A stretch of 64,000 nucleotides of DNA from Gottfriedia acidiceleris (GTDB taxonomy: Bacteria > Bacillota > Bacilli > Bacillales > Bacillaceae_G). The stretch lies in assembly GCF_002128425.1 (NCBI RefSeq), contig NZ_NESS01000016.1:18101-82100 (forward strand). The letters run 5' to 3'. The position numbers and the translations under genes are program-made. Under the pieces are notes generated by a model. It ran no database searches, had not been told where the DNA came from, and worked only from the letters and a program-made list of their open reading frames with translations. This document shows, one piece after another, positions 17,689-26,580 of this stretch (the first letter of the stretch is position 1; each line of letters starts with the position of its first letter).

Positions 17689-17823
17689 ATTTTGAATATG
17701 ACGAGACATAAGCAAATTATTTTAAAATTCTCCATCTGAAAATTAAAACAAAAACTAAGAATAAACCCGTTTCAATCACTACATCTTAACAATATGGAAA
17801 AATTCAGCCGGGAGTGTAAAGTG

Positions 17824-17931
17824 ATGATAAAAATTTACGATGATAACTTCATTCCAATAAAAGATGACTTTCATGTAAGTGAAGTTGATGAGCGTGTTGT
17901 AATAAGAAAACCAAATCAGGTTGAACTTTAA
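17824..17931 (+). CDS. Small ORF 2 of a paralogous pair (35 aa)
   Basis: Second copy of the 17535 ORF, about 290 bases downstream. It again has a GGGAGTG site, a start pair (GTG 17821 or ATG 17824) and a terminator. It shares DDFHVSEVDERVVIRKP exactly, with changed third codon positions (GAC/GAT, GAT/GAC, GTT/GTA). The C-terminus is slightly longer (NQVEL). The N-terminal half differs at several residues. It may be a regulatory or signalling peptide or a small antitoxin-like protein; no family is recognised. Confidence 0.6.
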   Translation: MIKIYDDNFIPIKDDFHVSEVDERVVIRKPNQVEL

Positions 17932-17937
17932 TAACCA

Positions 17938-17971
17938 GAGAGGCTACGTTATTTCAGTAGCTTCTTTTTTG
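17938..17971 (+). terminator. Intrinsic terminator of small ORF 2
   Basis: The stem GAGGCTAC / GTAGCTTC, with one G-U pair, is followed by six T. Confidence 0.8.
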
Positions 17972-18017
17972 TTGCTTATAAAAACGTTTCATCCTTAAGT
18001 TAAAATCAGACTTTCAG

Positions 18018-18116
18018 ATGGCAATCATAGATCCATTACCTGACCAAATGTACCCTAACCCAGCATTTAAGATTAAGTCTGAAGTAAAAATTAAAGGTAC
18101 CGGATTAATTAATTGA
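18018..18116 (+). CDS. Possible small ORF (32 aa)
   Basis: An ATG-to-TGA frame of 33 codons encodes a peptide starting MAIIDPLPDQMYPNP and ending KIKGTGLIN. It follows the paired small ORFs and is followed by a hairpin with T run at 18153-18195. The ribosome site is poor, so coding status is uncertain. Confidence 0.3.
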   Translation: MAIIDPLPDQMYPNPAFKIKSEVKIKGTGLIN

Positions 18117-18279
18117 GAACAAGGAGTAATAAAGTACGTTTCAATAAAAAGAGATAGGGAAGCGGAAGAAAATTCTGTTACCTATCTTTTTTTACATAAA
18201 TAAATAGTTCGTTTTCACTATAATTTCACCATACTCTATTAGAATTCATTTTATTAAGAAATGAGAGGAGGGAAATAAC

Positions 18280-18690
18280 ATGAATAAAAAAGTAAAGAGG
18301 ATAGTTACATGGGTCTCTTTAACAGCTGTTTTTGTTTTAGGGATGCATTTTTATCTTAGATTACTAGGTGGTTTTCATGAAAGACGTTTTGAAGATCGGC
18401 ATTCAATGATCATGGATAGGGGTGGTCGTAATGATTTTAGATCACATCAGATGATGCATGGTCCACACCATTTTCATGATTTTTCTTGGATTGGTTTAGT
18501 ATTATTCCTTTTAATCGCATTTGCGGTTGTGACTTTTATCTTTAAAAAGTTAGTTAAAAAGGGACAAGCTAGCCGAGTTAACCAAATTTCATTAGATACA
18601 ACTAGTTTTAATACACCTGTAAACAGAACAAATGCAGATGTATTAGATAAATGGGAAAAAAATCTATTATCAAAAAAGGAGAATGAATAA
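18280..18690 (+). CDS. His-rich membrane protein of the PspA cluster
   Basis: The 136-aa product has an N-terminal hydrophobic segment (about residues 10-29), a His/Met/Arg-rich loop (HSMIMD, HQMMHGPHHFHD) and a second membrane segment (about 69-88), then a hydrophilic tail. AGAGGAGGG precedes the ATG. It is directly upstream of the PspA-like gene (2-base gap), followed by a two-component system, so it is likely a membrane partner of an envelope-stress response. The His/Met stretch suggests metal binding, which is inference only. Confidence 0.65.
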   Translation: MNKKVKRIVTWVSLTAVFVLGMHFYLRLLGGFHERRFEDRHSMIMDRGGRNDFRSHQMMHGPHHFHDFSWIGLVLFLLIAFAVVTFIFKKLVKKGQASRVNQISLDTTSFNTPVNRTNADVLDKWEKNLLSKKENE

Positions 18691-18691
18691 A

Positions 18692-19360
18692 ATGGGTATC
18701 TTTAAAAGAATGAAATCAATATCGTTAGCTAAAGTAAATGGAGCACTGGATGGTTTAGAAGACCCAATTTCAATGTTGAATCAATATATTAGAGATATGG
18801 AAGAGGATCTTCAAAAAGGACAAGAAGCACTTTCTCGTCAAATCTATCTAGAGAGTAAGCAAAAAGCACTGATTTTAGAGACAGAAGGGCTGATCAATAA
18901 AAGAAGTGGACAAGCAAAGCTAGCAGTAGAAAATGGAGAAGATTCCATTGCAAAACTGGCAATACAGGAAAAACTTGTTCATGAAAAACAGTTAAGCCAA
19001 TATAATGAGCAGCTAAATACAATTCAAAATCAAACTCAGTCACTTTATGAAAAACTAGATGAACTGAAAGGTAAATATGATGAATATTTGCACAAGAGAT
19101 TATTATTAGTTTCTAGAGCAAATATTGCAAAATCAATTAAACAAATTCAACAAACATCAGTTTCATTTAATTCAGAAACAATCGCAAATGGAATTTCGCG
19201 TGCAGAAGATCGAATACTTATGATGGAAGCAGAAGTACAAGCTCAAAATAAATTTGCATATCATAATAACTTATCTAATGGATACAAAGATAACATAATG
19301 AGTGAAGAAATAGAAGAAGAACTTCAAAAGCTAAAACAGCATGCTGTGGAAACTGCGTAA
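18692..19360 (+). CDS. PspA/IM30 family phage-shock protein
   Basis: PspA-family proteins coat and stabilise stressed cytoplasmic membranes. This 222-aa protein starts MGIFKRMKSISLAKVNGALD and continues with LEDPISMLNQYIRDMEEDL, the diagnostic front of PspA/LiaH/IM30. The rest is long coiled coil. ATG 18692 is chosen over 18683 because the GGAG site is then at normal spacing. It is in an operon with the upstream membrane protein and followed by a terminator, then the response regulator and kinase. Confidence 0.88.
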   Translation: MGIFKRMKSISLAKVNGALDGLEDPISMLNQYIRDMEEDLQKGQEALSRQIYLESKQKALILETEGLINKRSGQAKLAVENGEDSIAKLAIQEKLVHEKQLSQYNEQLNTIQNQTQSLYEKLDELKGKYDEYLHKRLLLVSRANIAKSIKQIQQTSVSFNSETIANGISRAEDRILMMEAEVQAQNKFAYHNNLSNGYKDNIMSEEIEEELQKLKQHAVETA

Positions 19361-19383
19361 GGTCATGATCTAAAAGCAATATA

Positions 19384-19420
19384 GGGGAGCACCGTATTAA
19401 TTAACGGGTGCTTCCTTTTA
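19384..19420 (+). terminator. Intrinsic terminator after pspA-like gene
   Basis: The stem GGAGCACCGT / ACGGGTGCTTCC, with one mismatch region and an AT loop, is followed by a T-rich tail. Confidence 0.7.
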
Positions 19421-19505
19421 TTTTATAATTGATTTGAAAATGGAAAAGATGAAGAAGACAACCGAAAAATATAGAAATACTTATATAAAACGAGGGAGTA
19501 TTTTG

Positions 19506-20183
19506 ATGATGAATATACTAGTAGCTGAAGATGATCTGATACTTGGTGAGCTAATCAGTTATATGTTAAAGAAAAAATCAGGTTATAAAGTGGAGTGGGT
19601 TACAGAGGGAGAAGAAGCTTATTATTACGCTACGAACACCCATTATGATGTTTTAATATTAGATTGGATGATGCCAGGTGGAACAGGAATAGAAGTGTGT
19701 CGTAGGTTACGCAAAGAAGGGTATTCAGGAGCGATTCTAATCCTTACAGCGAAAGACGCCCTAGAGGACCGCATTGTAGGACTGGACTCAGGAGCTGATG
19801 ATTATTTAGTTAAACCTTTTGAAATTGATGAGCTACTAGCTCGATTAAGAGCACTTTCTAGACGTAATTATGCCCCTATATTAGAGGAAGAAATTCCTAT
19901 TAGTGATATGATTCTAAATCGTACAAGCCAATCAATCAGAGGTGGAGACACTGAAATACAACTAAGCCCACGCGAATTTCAATTAGTTGATTTTTTAATA
20001 CAGAATAAAGGGCAAGTATTACCTCGCGAAATTATTTTGGAGCGTGTTTGGGGTTTTGATTCAGATGTTGCAATGAAAACGATAGATGCCACTGTTAAAC
20101 TTCTTCGAAAGAAACTAGATTTGCTTGGTAAACAAGATTTGCTACAAAGTATTAGAGGGGTAGGATATAAATTTGATAACTAA
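19506..20183 (+). CDS. OmpR-family response regulator
   Basis: The 225-aa regulator has an N-terminal receiver domain with the acidic pocket (VAEDD), phospho-acceptor D53 (VLILDWMMPGG), the conserved Thr and Lys (LTAKDA, YLVKPF), and a C-terminal winged helix (LSPREFQLVDFL ... IRGVGYKF). ATG 19506, with a second ATG next to it, follows GAGGGAG. It overlaps the kinase gene by 11 bases. Its most likely target is the adjacent PspA cluster; this is inferred from position. Confidence 0.88.
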   Translation: MMNILVAEDDLILGELISYMLKKKSGYKVEWVTEGEEAYYYATNTHYDVLILDWMMPGGTGIEVCRRLRKEGYSGAILILTAKDALEDRIVGLDSGADDYLVKPFEIDELLARLRALSRRNYAPILEEEIPISDMILNRTSQSIRGGDTEIQLSPREFQLVDFLIQNKGQVLPREIILERVWGFDSDVAMKTIDATVKLLRKKLDLLGKQDLLQSIRGVGYKFDN

Positions 20184-21600
20184 TCTTATTTCTTTTTTAC
20201 GGGATTTTCAAAAACGTGGAAGAAGGGATGTTTTTAAGCGCACTCAAAATCGCTTAACTGTACTATATAGCGGACTTGTCATGCTTTTTCTAATTATATT
20301 CATAATGATAGTCTTTGCAGTATTATATGTAGTCATAATGAATGATCAAAGACGGACTGTGGAATCATTGGCTAATCAAGAAGCAAAAATTATCGAAAAT
20401 TATATGATTCAAAATCAACAAGGAAACCTTCAGGACGATAACCAAGAAGTCGTTTTAGCAGGTGTCGATCAATTTTTTTATTATGTAGTTAATCCAAATG
20501 GCGAATTAATAATGGGACAGGAGGATATCCCGCAAATAAGGTCTAGGCTGTTTGGGCAAATAAAAGATTGGATTCCTAAAGGAAATGAAACTCGAAAAGT
20601 AAAAATTAAAATAGAGCATGAAGAGTTCGAAAAGGATATGAGAAAATTACATGATCATGAAATACATGTTCCTTCAAATCGAAAAGAGATTAATCTGATG
20701 ATTGCAGGGAAACCACTATTTTATAAAGGAGATTTCATCGGTACAATCTATGCTGGAAAAGATATTTCGGATGTTTATCATTTATTCAAATTTGTTGTCA
20801 TCATACTGATTGTCTTAACAATCGTATTTTCTGGAGTTGCACTATATATAAGTTTTTTCATGTCAAAAAAGGCGATGATCCCTATTTTTAAATCATTTAA
20901 TCGACAGCGCGAATTTGTTGCAGATGCGTCTCATGAGTTAAGAACACCGTTATCCGTTTTGCTATCATCTATCGATGCAATGGAAATGACGATCGATACA
21001 GAGAAAGATGATTTTTCTCGAAAGCTTTTATTTAACATGAAAGACGAAGTAAAAAGGATGACAAATTTAGTCAGTGGCTTATTAACTTTAGCTCGTTCAG
21101 ACTCGGATCAAGTTGAAATTAAATTAGAGAAATTTGAGTTTCGTTCTATTGCAGAAAAAGCAATTTTGGCTTTGCAACCGTTAGCAGCATCAAAACAAAT
21201 CAATTTAAACTTAACAGCTCCGGAGAACGTAATCGCTGGGGGAGACCCTGAAAAGTTATCACAACTATTATATATTTTAATAGATAACGGGATTAAGTAT
21301 ACCCCTAGCGGAGGAGAGGTCCAGTTAGTTCTTTTAAATAAAGAAAATGAAATATGTATACAAGTAACTGATACTGGGATTGGGATTAAAGCAGAAGACC
21401 ATGCCCGAATATTTGACCGTTTTTATCGATCTGATAAAACAAGATCTAGACAAATTGGAAGTCATGGTTTAGGCTTGGCGATTGCAAAATGGATCGTGGA
21501 AATCCATAATGGAACTATTCAGGTAAATAGTGAAGTTGGAAAAGGGAGTACATTTACTATTCGAATTCCTATTTCTAATATGAATAGTAAAAGGTCGTAG
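20173..21600 (+). CDS. Sensor histidine kinase
   Basis: The 475-aa membrane kinase is partner of the preceding regulator. Membrane segments lie at about residues 27-52 and 206-230 and flank an extracytoplasmic sensor of some 150 residues. The HisKA box FVADASHELRTPLS places the phospho-His at about H254. The ATPase has N, G1 and G2 boxes (LIDNGIKYT, DTGIGI, GSHGLGLAIA). The start is a TTG within the regulator's last codons. The overall layout is like CiaH/YkoH-type kinases. The signal is unknown; an envelope stress is suggested by the PspA-like neighbour. Confidence 0.85.
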   Translation: MITNLISFLRDFQKRGRRDVFKRTQNRLTVLYSGLVMLFLIIFIMIVFAVLYVVIMNDQRRTVESLANQEAKIIENYMIQNQQGNLQDDNQEVVLAGVDQFFYYVVNPNGELIMGQEDIPQIRSRLFGQIKDWIPKGNETRKVKIKIEHEEFEKDMRKLHDHEIHVPSNRKEINLMIAGKPLFYKGDFIGTIYAGKDISDVYHLFKFVVIILIVLTIVFSGVALYISFFMSKKAMIPIFKSFNRQREFVADASHELRTPLSVLLSSIDAMEMTIDTEKDDFSRKLLFNMKDEVKRMTNLVSGLLTLARSDSDQVEIKLEKFEFRSIAEKAILALQPLAASKQINLNLTAPENVIAGGDPEKLSQLLYILIDNGIKYTPSGGEVQLVLLNKENEICIQVTDTGIGIKAEDHARIFDRFYRSDKTRSRQIGSHGLGLAIAKWIVEIHNGTIQVNSEVGKGSTFTIRIPISNMNSKRS

Positions 21601-21759
21601 AATGGGTTTTATAATACTAAAAAGCAAGATTAGAATAAACGTTACAAAGAAGTAAAAAATATAAAAGGATAATTATTAGTGGGGTCTTTTCCTTTTGTTT
21701 AATACGAACAATTGCTGAAATTTGATTTCCATTTTTCCTAAAAGAGAGGAATGTTGACG

Positions 21760-22194
21760 TTGAAAATTGCTTTCATTGCACACGATCAAAAGAAAACAGA
21801 ATTAGTAAATTTTGCAATGGCATATGAATCTATTTTATCTAAACATGAATTATATTCCACAGGAACGACTGGAACAAGAATAATGGAAAATACAAAATTA
21901 AAAATACATCGATTTAATTCTGGCCCACTTGGGGGAGATCAGGAAATCGGTGCCCTAATAGCCAAGAATTTGATGGATATTGTAATCTTCTTTCGTGATC
22001 CACTTACTGCGCAACCGCATGAACCGGATATTTTGGCTTTAATTCGTTTGTGTGATGTTTACTCAGTTCCTTTAGCAACGAACATGGGTACTGCAGAAAT
22101 TTTAATACATGGGCTAGAGCGTGGGGATTTAAAGTGGAGAAATATCATACATGAAAAACAAAATCGAGACAAAAGCGATGAAGAAATCGAATAA
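21760..22194 (+). CDS. mgsA: Methylglyoxal synthase
   Basis: Converts dihydroxyacetone phosphate to methylglyoxal and phosphate, a bypass of lower glycolysis under phosphate limitation. The sequence [17 protein letters not shown], then [20 protein letters not shown] (catalytic Asp region), FFRDPL and ATNMGTAE are family signatures. TTG 21760 (product starting MKIAFIAHD) is chosen because family members start there and AGAGAGGA lies at normal distance; ATG 21751 is too close to that site. Length 144 aa fits the family. Confidence 0.93.
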   Translation: MKIAFIAHDQKKTELVNFAMAYESILSKHELYSTGTTGTRIMENTKLKIHRFNSGPLGGDQEIGALIAKNLMDIVIFFRDPLTAQPHEPDILALIRLCDVYSVPLATNMGTAEILIHGLERGDLKWRNIIHEKQNRDKSDEEIE

Positions 22195-22245
22195 TTAACT
22201 TTGATGAAGGAAATAGTAATTCTAGTTCAGTTGAAAAGGAGGATT

Positions 22246-22413
22246 ATGATGGATAATCAAGGATTTGGACATACACATGACACGGGTGAAACAGTTAAGA
22301 TTTCGGGCTACTATACTGACTCAGACGGGGAGCACATTGAATTAGAGGCAGGACAAAAGTTTCCTAATTGCCCTTCATCAGGAAAACCAACTAAATGGAG
22401 ACATGGTCGCTAA
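22246..22413 (+). CDS. Small YjzC-like protein
   Basis: The 55-aa product has the pattern GETVKISGYYTDSDG, then IELEAGQKFPNCP and KPTKWRHG, like YjzC-type small bacillar proteins with a short beta-barrel fold. AAAGGAGG precedes two adjacent ATG codons at 22246 and 22249. A terminator follows. Function of the family is not established. Confidence 0.65.
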   Translation: MMDNQGFGHTHDTGETVKISGYYTDSDGEHIELEAGQKFPNCPSSGKPTKWRHGR

Positions 22414-22438
22414 AAGTAGGAATTTAGATAATAAAGTA

Positions 22439-22484
22439 AAAGATTGTACTTTATGTAATTAATACATAGTACAATCTTTTTTTA
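22439..22484. terminator. Convergent terminator
   Basis: The stem AAAGATTGTACT / AGTACAATCTTT is closed through TATGTAATTAATACATA and followed by seven T. It separates the plus-strand small gene from the minus-strand copD. Confidence 0.88.
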
Positions 22485-22485
22485 C

Positions 22486-23559
22486 TTAAACTGATACGCT
22501 ATACATTAGACCAAGGTACATTGTAATCACAAAACAAATACTAAATGAAACTGGTAGCACGATTTTTGTCTTTTTAATAAAGCTTATTACTAATAAGACT
22601 AGGAAGATGATCGACATACTCATTAACATCGTTCCTTCTAATGTGAATGTAAAAGCTAGTCTAATAGGTAAAGTAATATCAATCCCCATAATCCATTCAA
22701 TCCATTTAGACGGACCTTCATTTTGCAAAGTTAAATTAATATTATGTGGTGGAGATTTAGTACCCATTATAGCTGTAAAAAAGAACACAAATGTGATTGT
22801 AATATACTCTGTTTTTAACCAGCCACGAATATTATTCGAAGTCGAGGACTTTCTCATTAGTACGCCATTGAAAAATGCAAAAAACAATACAGGAATGATA
22901 CTAATGTGCTTTAACAGTAACATCTGTCCATAAGGAAGTAACCAAGCATTCGTATAGTCTTTTAACCTAATGACTTCTAGCATTAGTACTACTCCACTAA
23001 TAAAAATAAGTACGACACATATGATTGCTAAAGGTGTAAACCATTTTAAAAATTTACGATAGTTTTTTGTATCCTTAGTAAGCCAAGTGACATTAAATAA
23101 AATGCCACTCCAAATAGAAACCATTAGGAAATGGCTACTTTGAAAGATAAACCCTGTCCAAAAGTTCATAGAGGTAATATGGCCAGCATAACCGATACTT
23201 AAAATCATCATGAATAACCAAAAGAAATTAAAAAACTTTTTACCATCGCTATAAATATTTATGACTAACATAATGGCAAACATACTCGAGTAGATCCATG
23301 TATTACCTATAGCAGTTTTTATGAAAACAGAATAAATAGCTGTTTTAAGATGAACATCGTCTAAGAAAAATGTAATAACTCGTAGAGCAGGAAATAGTGA
23401 AAAGAACAATATGCCGACAATAACCGAGTAAATAGTACGTTTCGAAATGATTATTGTTAGTTTTTTATGTGACGGCACAAAATCTAGTACAAACTTTCCT
23501 ACTAATATGGAATAAAGTAAATATGTTATGAACTCAGTGATTGGAACGATATAACTCAT
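22486..23559 (-). CDS. copD: CopD-family copper resistance membrane protein
   Basis: The 357-aa polytopic protein has about nine membrane segments and CopD-like features: HITSMNFWTGFIFQSSHFLMVSIWSG, an FFNGVLMRK segment and a late GTKSPPH motif. CopD domains move copper across the cytoplasmic membrane with periplasmic or surface CopC. Its ATG overlaps the copC stop by 4 bases (ATGA), so the two are coupled. In B. subtilis the two domains are fused in YcnJ; here they are separate genes. Confidence 0.82.
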   Translation of the reverse strand: MSYIVPITEFITYLLYSILVGKFVLDFVPSHKKLTIIISKRTIYSVIVGILFFSLFPALRVITFFLDDVHLKTAIYSVFIKTAIGNTWIYSSMFAIMLVINIYSDGKKFFNFFWLFMMILSIGYAGHITSMNFWTGFIFQSSHFLMVSIWSGILFNVTWLTKDTKNYRKFLKWFTPLAIICVVLIFISGVVLMLEVIRLKDYTNAWLLPYGQMLLLKHISIIPVLFFAFFNGVLMRKSSTSNNIRGWLKTEYITITFVFFFTAIMGTKSPPHNINLTLQNEGPSKWIEWIMGIDITLPIRLAFTFTLEGTMLMSMSIIFLVLLVISFIKKTKIVLPVSFSICFVITMYLGLMYSVSV

Positions 23560-24098
23560 TTTCTATTCCAAAGAACAACTCCACCAACCATTAACGCAAT
23601 TCCAAATATCCCGATTGCAATTAATGGAATTAGATATTTCGATCTTTCTTTTTTAGGAGTAGCCTCTTTTTGCTTTTCTTTACTTGGCGTTTGATCCTTA
23701 ACTGCTTTGTCAGTCGTTTTATTTTCAGTTGTTGTCTTATTTTCAACTTGCTTTAATTGCACTTTGAATGGAATTTGACCAGTTACTGGATGCCCATCTT
23801 CACTTACAACTTTCCACTCAATCTTATAATCACCATTTTCTAAACCGTTTGGTAAATCAGCAATTAATTTATTATCTTTAACTTGCACATTCGTAACAGC
23901 TGTAGCAGTTCCAGCTTTATACAATTTGATCGTACCTAATTGCTCAAGAGCCTCTTCAAATTCAAGCGTAATTTGATTAATTGGTTCAGTTATAATTTGC
24001 CCATTTGATGGATTAGAAGAAACTAGTTTAGTATGGGCACTCGCCATAGTTGGGAATAAAAATAGCAGTAAAATAATGATTGATAAACCTTTTTTCAT
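23556..24098 (-). CDS. copC: CopC-domain copper-binding protein, membrane anchored
   Basis: The 180-aa product has a signal peptide ending TMASA, followed at once by HTKLVSSNPSNG. A mature N-terminal His is a known Cu(II) ligand in CopC. The beta-sandwich ends in SEDGHPVTGQIPF, the other conserved His segment. A Lys/Thr-rich linker and a C-terminal membrane helix (LIALIGIFG-like) with RK anchor follow. ATG 24098 has AAGGAGATTT upstream; the frame extends to 24194 without a site. First gene of the copC-copD pair. Confidence 0.85.
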   Translation of the reverse strand: MKKGLSIIILLLFLFPTMASAHTKLVSSNPSNGQIITEPINQITLEFEEALEQLGTIKLYKAGTATAVTNVQVKDNKLIADLPNGLENGDYKIEWKVVSEDGHPVTGQIPFKVQLKQVENKTTTENKTTDKAVKDQTPSKEKQKEATPKKERSKYLIPLIAIGIFGIALMVGGVVLWNRK

Positions 24099-24430
24099 AT
24101 AAATCTCCTTCTTTATGTAAAAATTAGTGCTTAATTTAATATAATGTAAAAACATGTAATTATGAAATATTATTATTTTAGTTAAATTAACCACTCAATT
24201 CAATTAGACATTTTGGTTCAAAAATGTGATGTAATCGTGAAGAAGACGTAACTAGTCAGTTTATATTTTGTAATCTTATAAAAAGTAGTGGCTGGTTTTA
24301 ATTAAGAAAATTAACTTATTAAAAACAATTCTTTATACTCTATTAACAGAACCTCCAAAGTGAATTAATAAAATTTCATTAAAATTAAGATGTGAAATCT
24401 AATTAAATTTTAATTTTAGGGGGTTTTTTT
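24099..24430. other. Divergent intergenic region copC / phoA-like
   Basis: This AT-rich region must contain promoters for both genes. I see no clear pair of PhoP-type direct repeats and no hairpin of note. Confidence 0.4.
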
Positions 24431-25795
24431 ATGTTCAGAAACAAACTTAAGAAAAAGTTAATTCCAGTGGCAGTGCTTTCAACAATGGCATTTGGTTCGT
24501 TTATTGGCTCTTTTGCTAATCATACAGTACAAGCTAAGGAAACAAACAAGAATGAAATTAGAAATGTGATCTTTTTAATTGGTGATGGAATGGGTGTTTC
24601 ATATACGACTGCTTATCGTTATTTAAAAGATGATCCAAAAACGAATGTAGTAGAACAAACAGAATTTGACCATTATTTAGTAGGGCAACAAATGACATAT
24701 CCTGAGGATCCTATGCAAAATATTACTGATTCTGCTGCAGCGGCAACAGCTATGTCAGCGGGGGTTAAAACCTATAATGCAGCAATTGGTGTAGATAATG
24801 ATGGGTCAAGAGTAAAAACAGTACTAGAGGCTGCAAAGGAAAAAGGAAAAGCAACAGGGCTTGTAGCTACTTCGGAAATTACACATGCTACACCGGCGTC
24901 TTATGGAGCGCATGATGTAAGTCGTAAAAATATGAATGCAATTGCGGATGATTATTATGATGAACTAATTAAAGGTGGACATAAAATAGATGTCATGCTT
25001 GGTGGTGGATTAAGTAACTTTGTACGAGAAGATCGTGATTTAACAAAGCAATTTAAAAAAGATGGATACTCTTATGTAACGAATAAAAATCAAATGTTAA
25101 AGGATAAAAACAATAAAGTATTAGGTTTATTTGCTCCTGGTGGAATGCCAAAGATGATCGATCGCGATGATTCAATGCCATCATTAAGCGATATGACAAA
25201 TACAGCAATTGATAAATTAAGCAGAGATAAAGATGGATTCTTTTTAATGGTAGAAGGTAGTCAAATTGATTGGGCAGGACATGATAACGATATCGTTGCA
25301 GCAATGAGTGAAATGGAAGATTTTGAAAAAGCATTTAAAGCTGCAATTGAATTTGCCAAAAAGGACAAGCATACATTAGTTGTTGCAACAGCAGACCACT
25401 CAACAGGTGGATATTCTATTGGGGCAAAAGGTGATTACAATTGGTACGGCGCACCGATTGCTGCAGCTAAACATACTCCTGATTTCATGGCTGAACAAAT
25501 TAGTAAAGGCGCAGATGTAGAAAAAACATTAAAATCGAATATTAACTTAGAATTGAAGCCTGAAGAAATTCAATCTGTTAAAAATGCAGCGGCCTCAAAA
25601 AGTGTGTTAGAGATTGATAATGCTATCGAAGCAATTTTTGATAACCGTTCAGTAACAGGGTGGACTACTGGTGGTCACACAGGTGAAGACGTAAATGTTT
25701 ATGCGTATGGCCCTGGCAGCCAACTATTTGCAGGGAAAATTGATAATACTGACCAAGCGAAAAATATTTTTAGAATTTTAAAGCATGGTAAATAA
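24431..25795 (+). CDS. Secreted alkaline phosphatase
   Basis: Hydrolyses phosphomonoesters outside the membrane during phosphate limitation. The 454-aa protein has a signal peptide (residues 1-34, ending VQAKE), the metal-binding IFLIGDGMG, the phosphoserine loop TDSAAAATAMSAG, GSQIDWAGHDND and ATADHSTGGYS, and the late TTGGHTGEDV His site. All expected zinc/magnesium ligands are visible. It belongs to the PhoA/PhoB family of Bacillus. A hairpin (ATCCCGTTAAAT / ATTTAACGGGAT, 25808-25841) follows. Confidence 0.92.
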   Translation: MFRNKLKKKLIPVAVLSTMAFGSFIGSFANHTVQAKETNKNEIRNVIFLIGDGMGVSYTTAYRYLKDDPKTNVVEQTEFDHYLVGQQMTYPEDPMQNITDSAAAATAMSAGVKTYNAAIGVDNDGSRVKTVLEAAKEKGKATGLVATSEITHATPASYGAHDVSRKNMNAIADDYYDELIKGGHKIDVMLGGGLSNFVREDRDLTKQFKKDGYSYVTNKNQMLKDKNNKVLGLFAPGGMPKMIDRDDSMPSLSDMTNTAIDKLSRDKDGFFLMVEGSQIDWAGHDNDIVAAMSEMEDFEKAFKAAIEFAKKDKHTLVVATADHSTGGYSIGAKGDYNWYGAPIAAAKHTPDFMAEQISKGADVEKTLKSNINLELKPEEIQSVKNAAASKSVLEIDNAIEAIFDNRSVTGWTTGGHTGEDVNVYAYGPGSQLFAGKIDNTDQAKNIFRILKHGK

Positions 25796-25859
25796 GTAAA
25801 AAATCAGATCCCGTTAAATGACTTTATTTAACGGGATTTAAGGGTGAAAGGGGATTTAT

Positions 25860-26531
25860 ATGAAAAAATTGATTCCGTTTATTTTACTTTCTTTCATGCT
25901 ATCAGGATGTAGCTTAGTCCAGAAGGAAAAAACAACTGGTTCGGCTGAAAACATAAAAAAGGTCTCTACTATATCCAAAAACCGAGCAAAGTCTTTAGAC
26001 GATATATACGTGCCTAATCCACAGGTTTCAGATGATACAAGTTTACGTCTTAAAGGTCAAACAGTAAAAGATGATAAAGGTGAAGTTACTTTAGAAGGCA
26101 TTGCTTCATTAAATAAATCTTACTCAGTTGGTCCAATCGAAATGAAAATTAAAAACATCAAGCTTCTTAAAAACTTACCAACGTATTCTTTAATGGATTA
26201 TTTTCATTATTATACGGAAAGCTATGAAAATTTTCGATTTATAAAGGTTGAAGTAGAAATTATTAATCACTCGAATAAACAACTACACTTTGGTCCAGTT
26301 GCACATTTGGTGACAAGTAATAATGAAGTAAAGGAATTCAAAGATGATTTTTATATTGAATATTTAGGCGGGGAAATCAGTCCTAATGGTTCAAAGCAAG
26401 GTGCAATGGGATTTGTTGTCGATCATGCTGACCCTAGCTTGAAATGGATTGAGCTGACAACTAGTGATGTATTAGATGATCAACATAAAGTAGTTGCTCA
26501 AGGACAAAAAATTAAAGTGAATTTTAATTAG
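25860..26531 (+). CDS. Lipoprotein with DUF4352-like domain
   Basis: The 223-aa product has a lipobox LSGC (lipidated Cys at about 17). A disordered linker is followed by a beta-sandwich with the DUF4352-type pattern: YSVGPIEMKIKNIKL, FRFIKVEVEIINHSNK, GGEISPNGSKQGAMGFVV. Such domains are found in surface lipoproteins of Firmicutes with unclear roles. AAAGGGG precedes ATG. It is downstream of the phosphatase but separated by a hairpin, so co-expression is uncertain. Confidence 0.7.
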   Translation: MKKLIPFILLSFMLSGCSLVQKEKTTGSAENIKKVSTISKNRAKSLDDIYVPNPQVSDDTSLRLKGQTVKDDKGEVTLEGIASLNKSYSVGPIEMKIKNIKLLKNLPTYSLMDYFHYYTESYENFRFIKVEVEIINHSNKQLHFGPVAHLVTSNNEVKEFKDDFYIEYLGGEISPNGSKQGAMGFVVDHADPSLKWIELTTSDVLDDQHKVVAQGQKIKVNFN

Positions 26532-26536
26532 CGTTA

Positions 26537-26580
26537 CACAAAAAACTCCTTTCTCATAATAGAAAAAGGAGTTTTTTATT
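26537..26580. terminator. Convergent terminator
   Basis: The stem AAAAACTCCTTTC / GAAAAAGGAGTTTTT has T-rich tails in both directions, between the lipoprotein and the HxlR regulator. Confidence 0.85.

Noticed and set aside
24099..24430. PhoP boxes before the alkaline phosphatase
   Set aside because: The region is too AT-rich to separate real TT(A/T)ACA repeats from background, and no clean 11-bp-spaced pair is seen.
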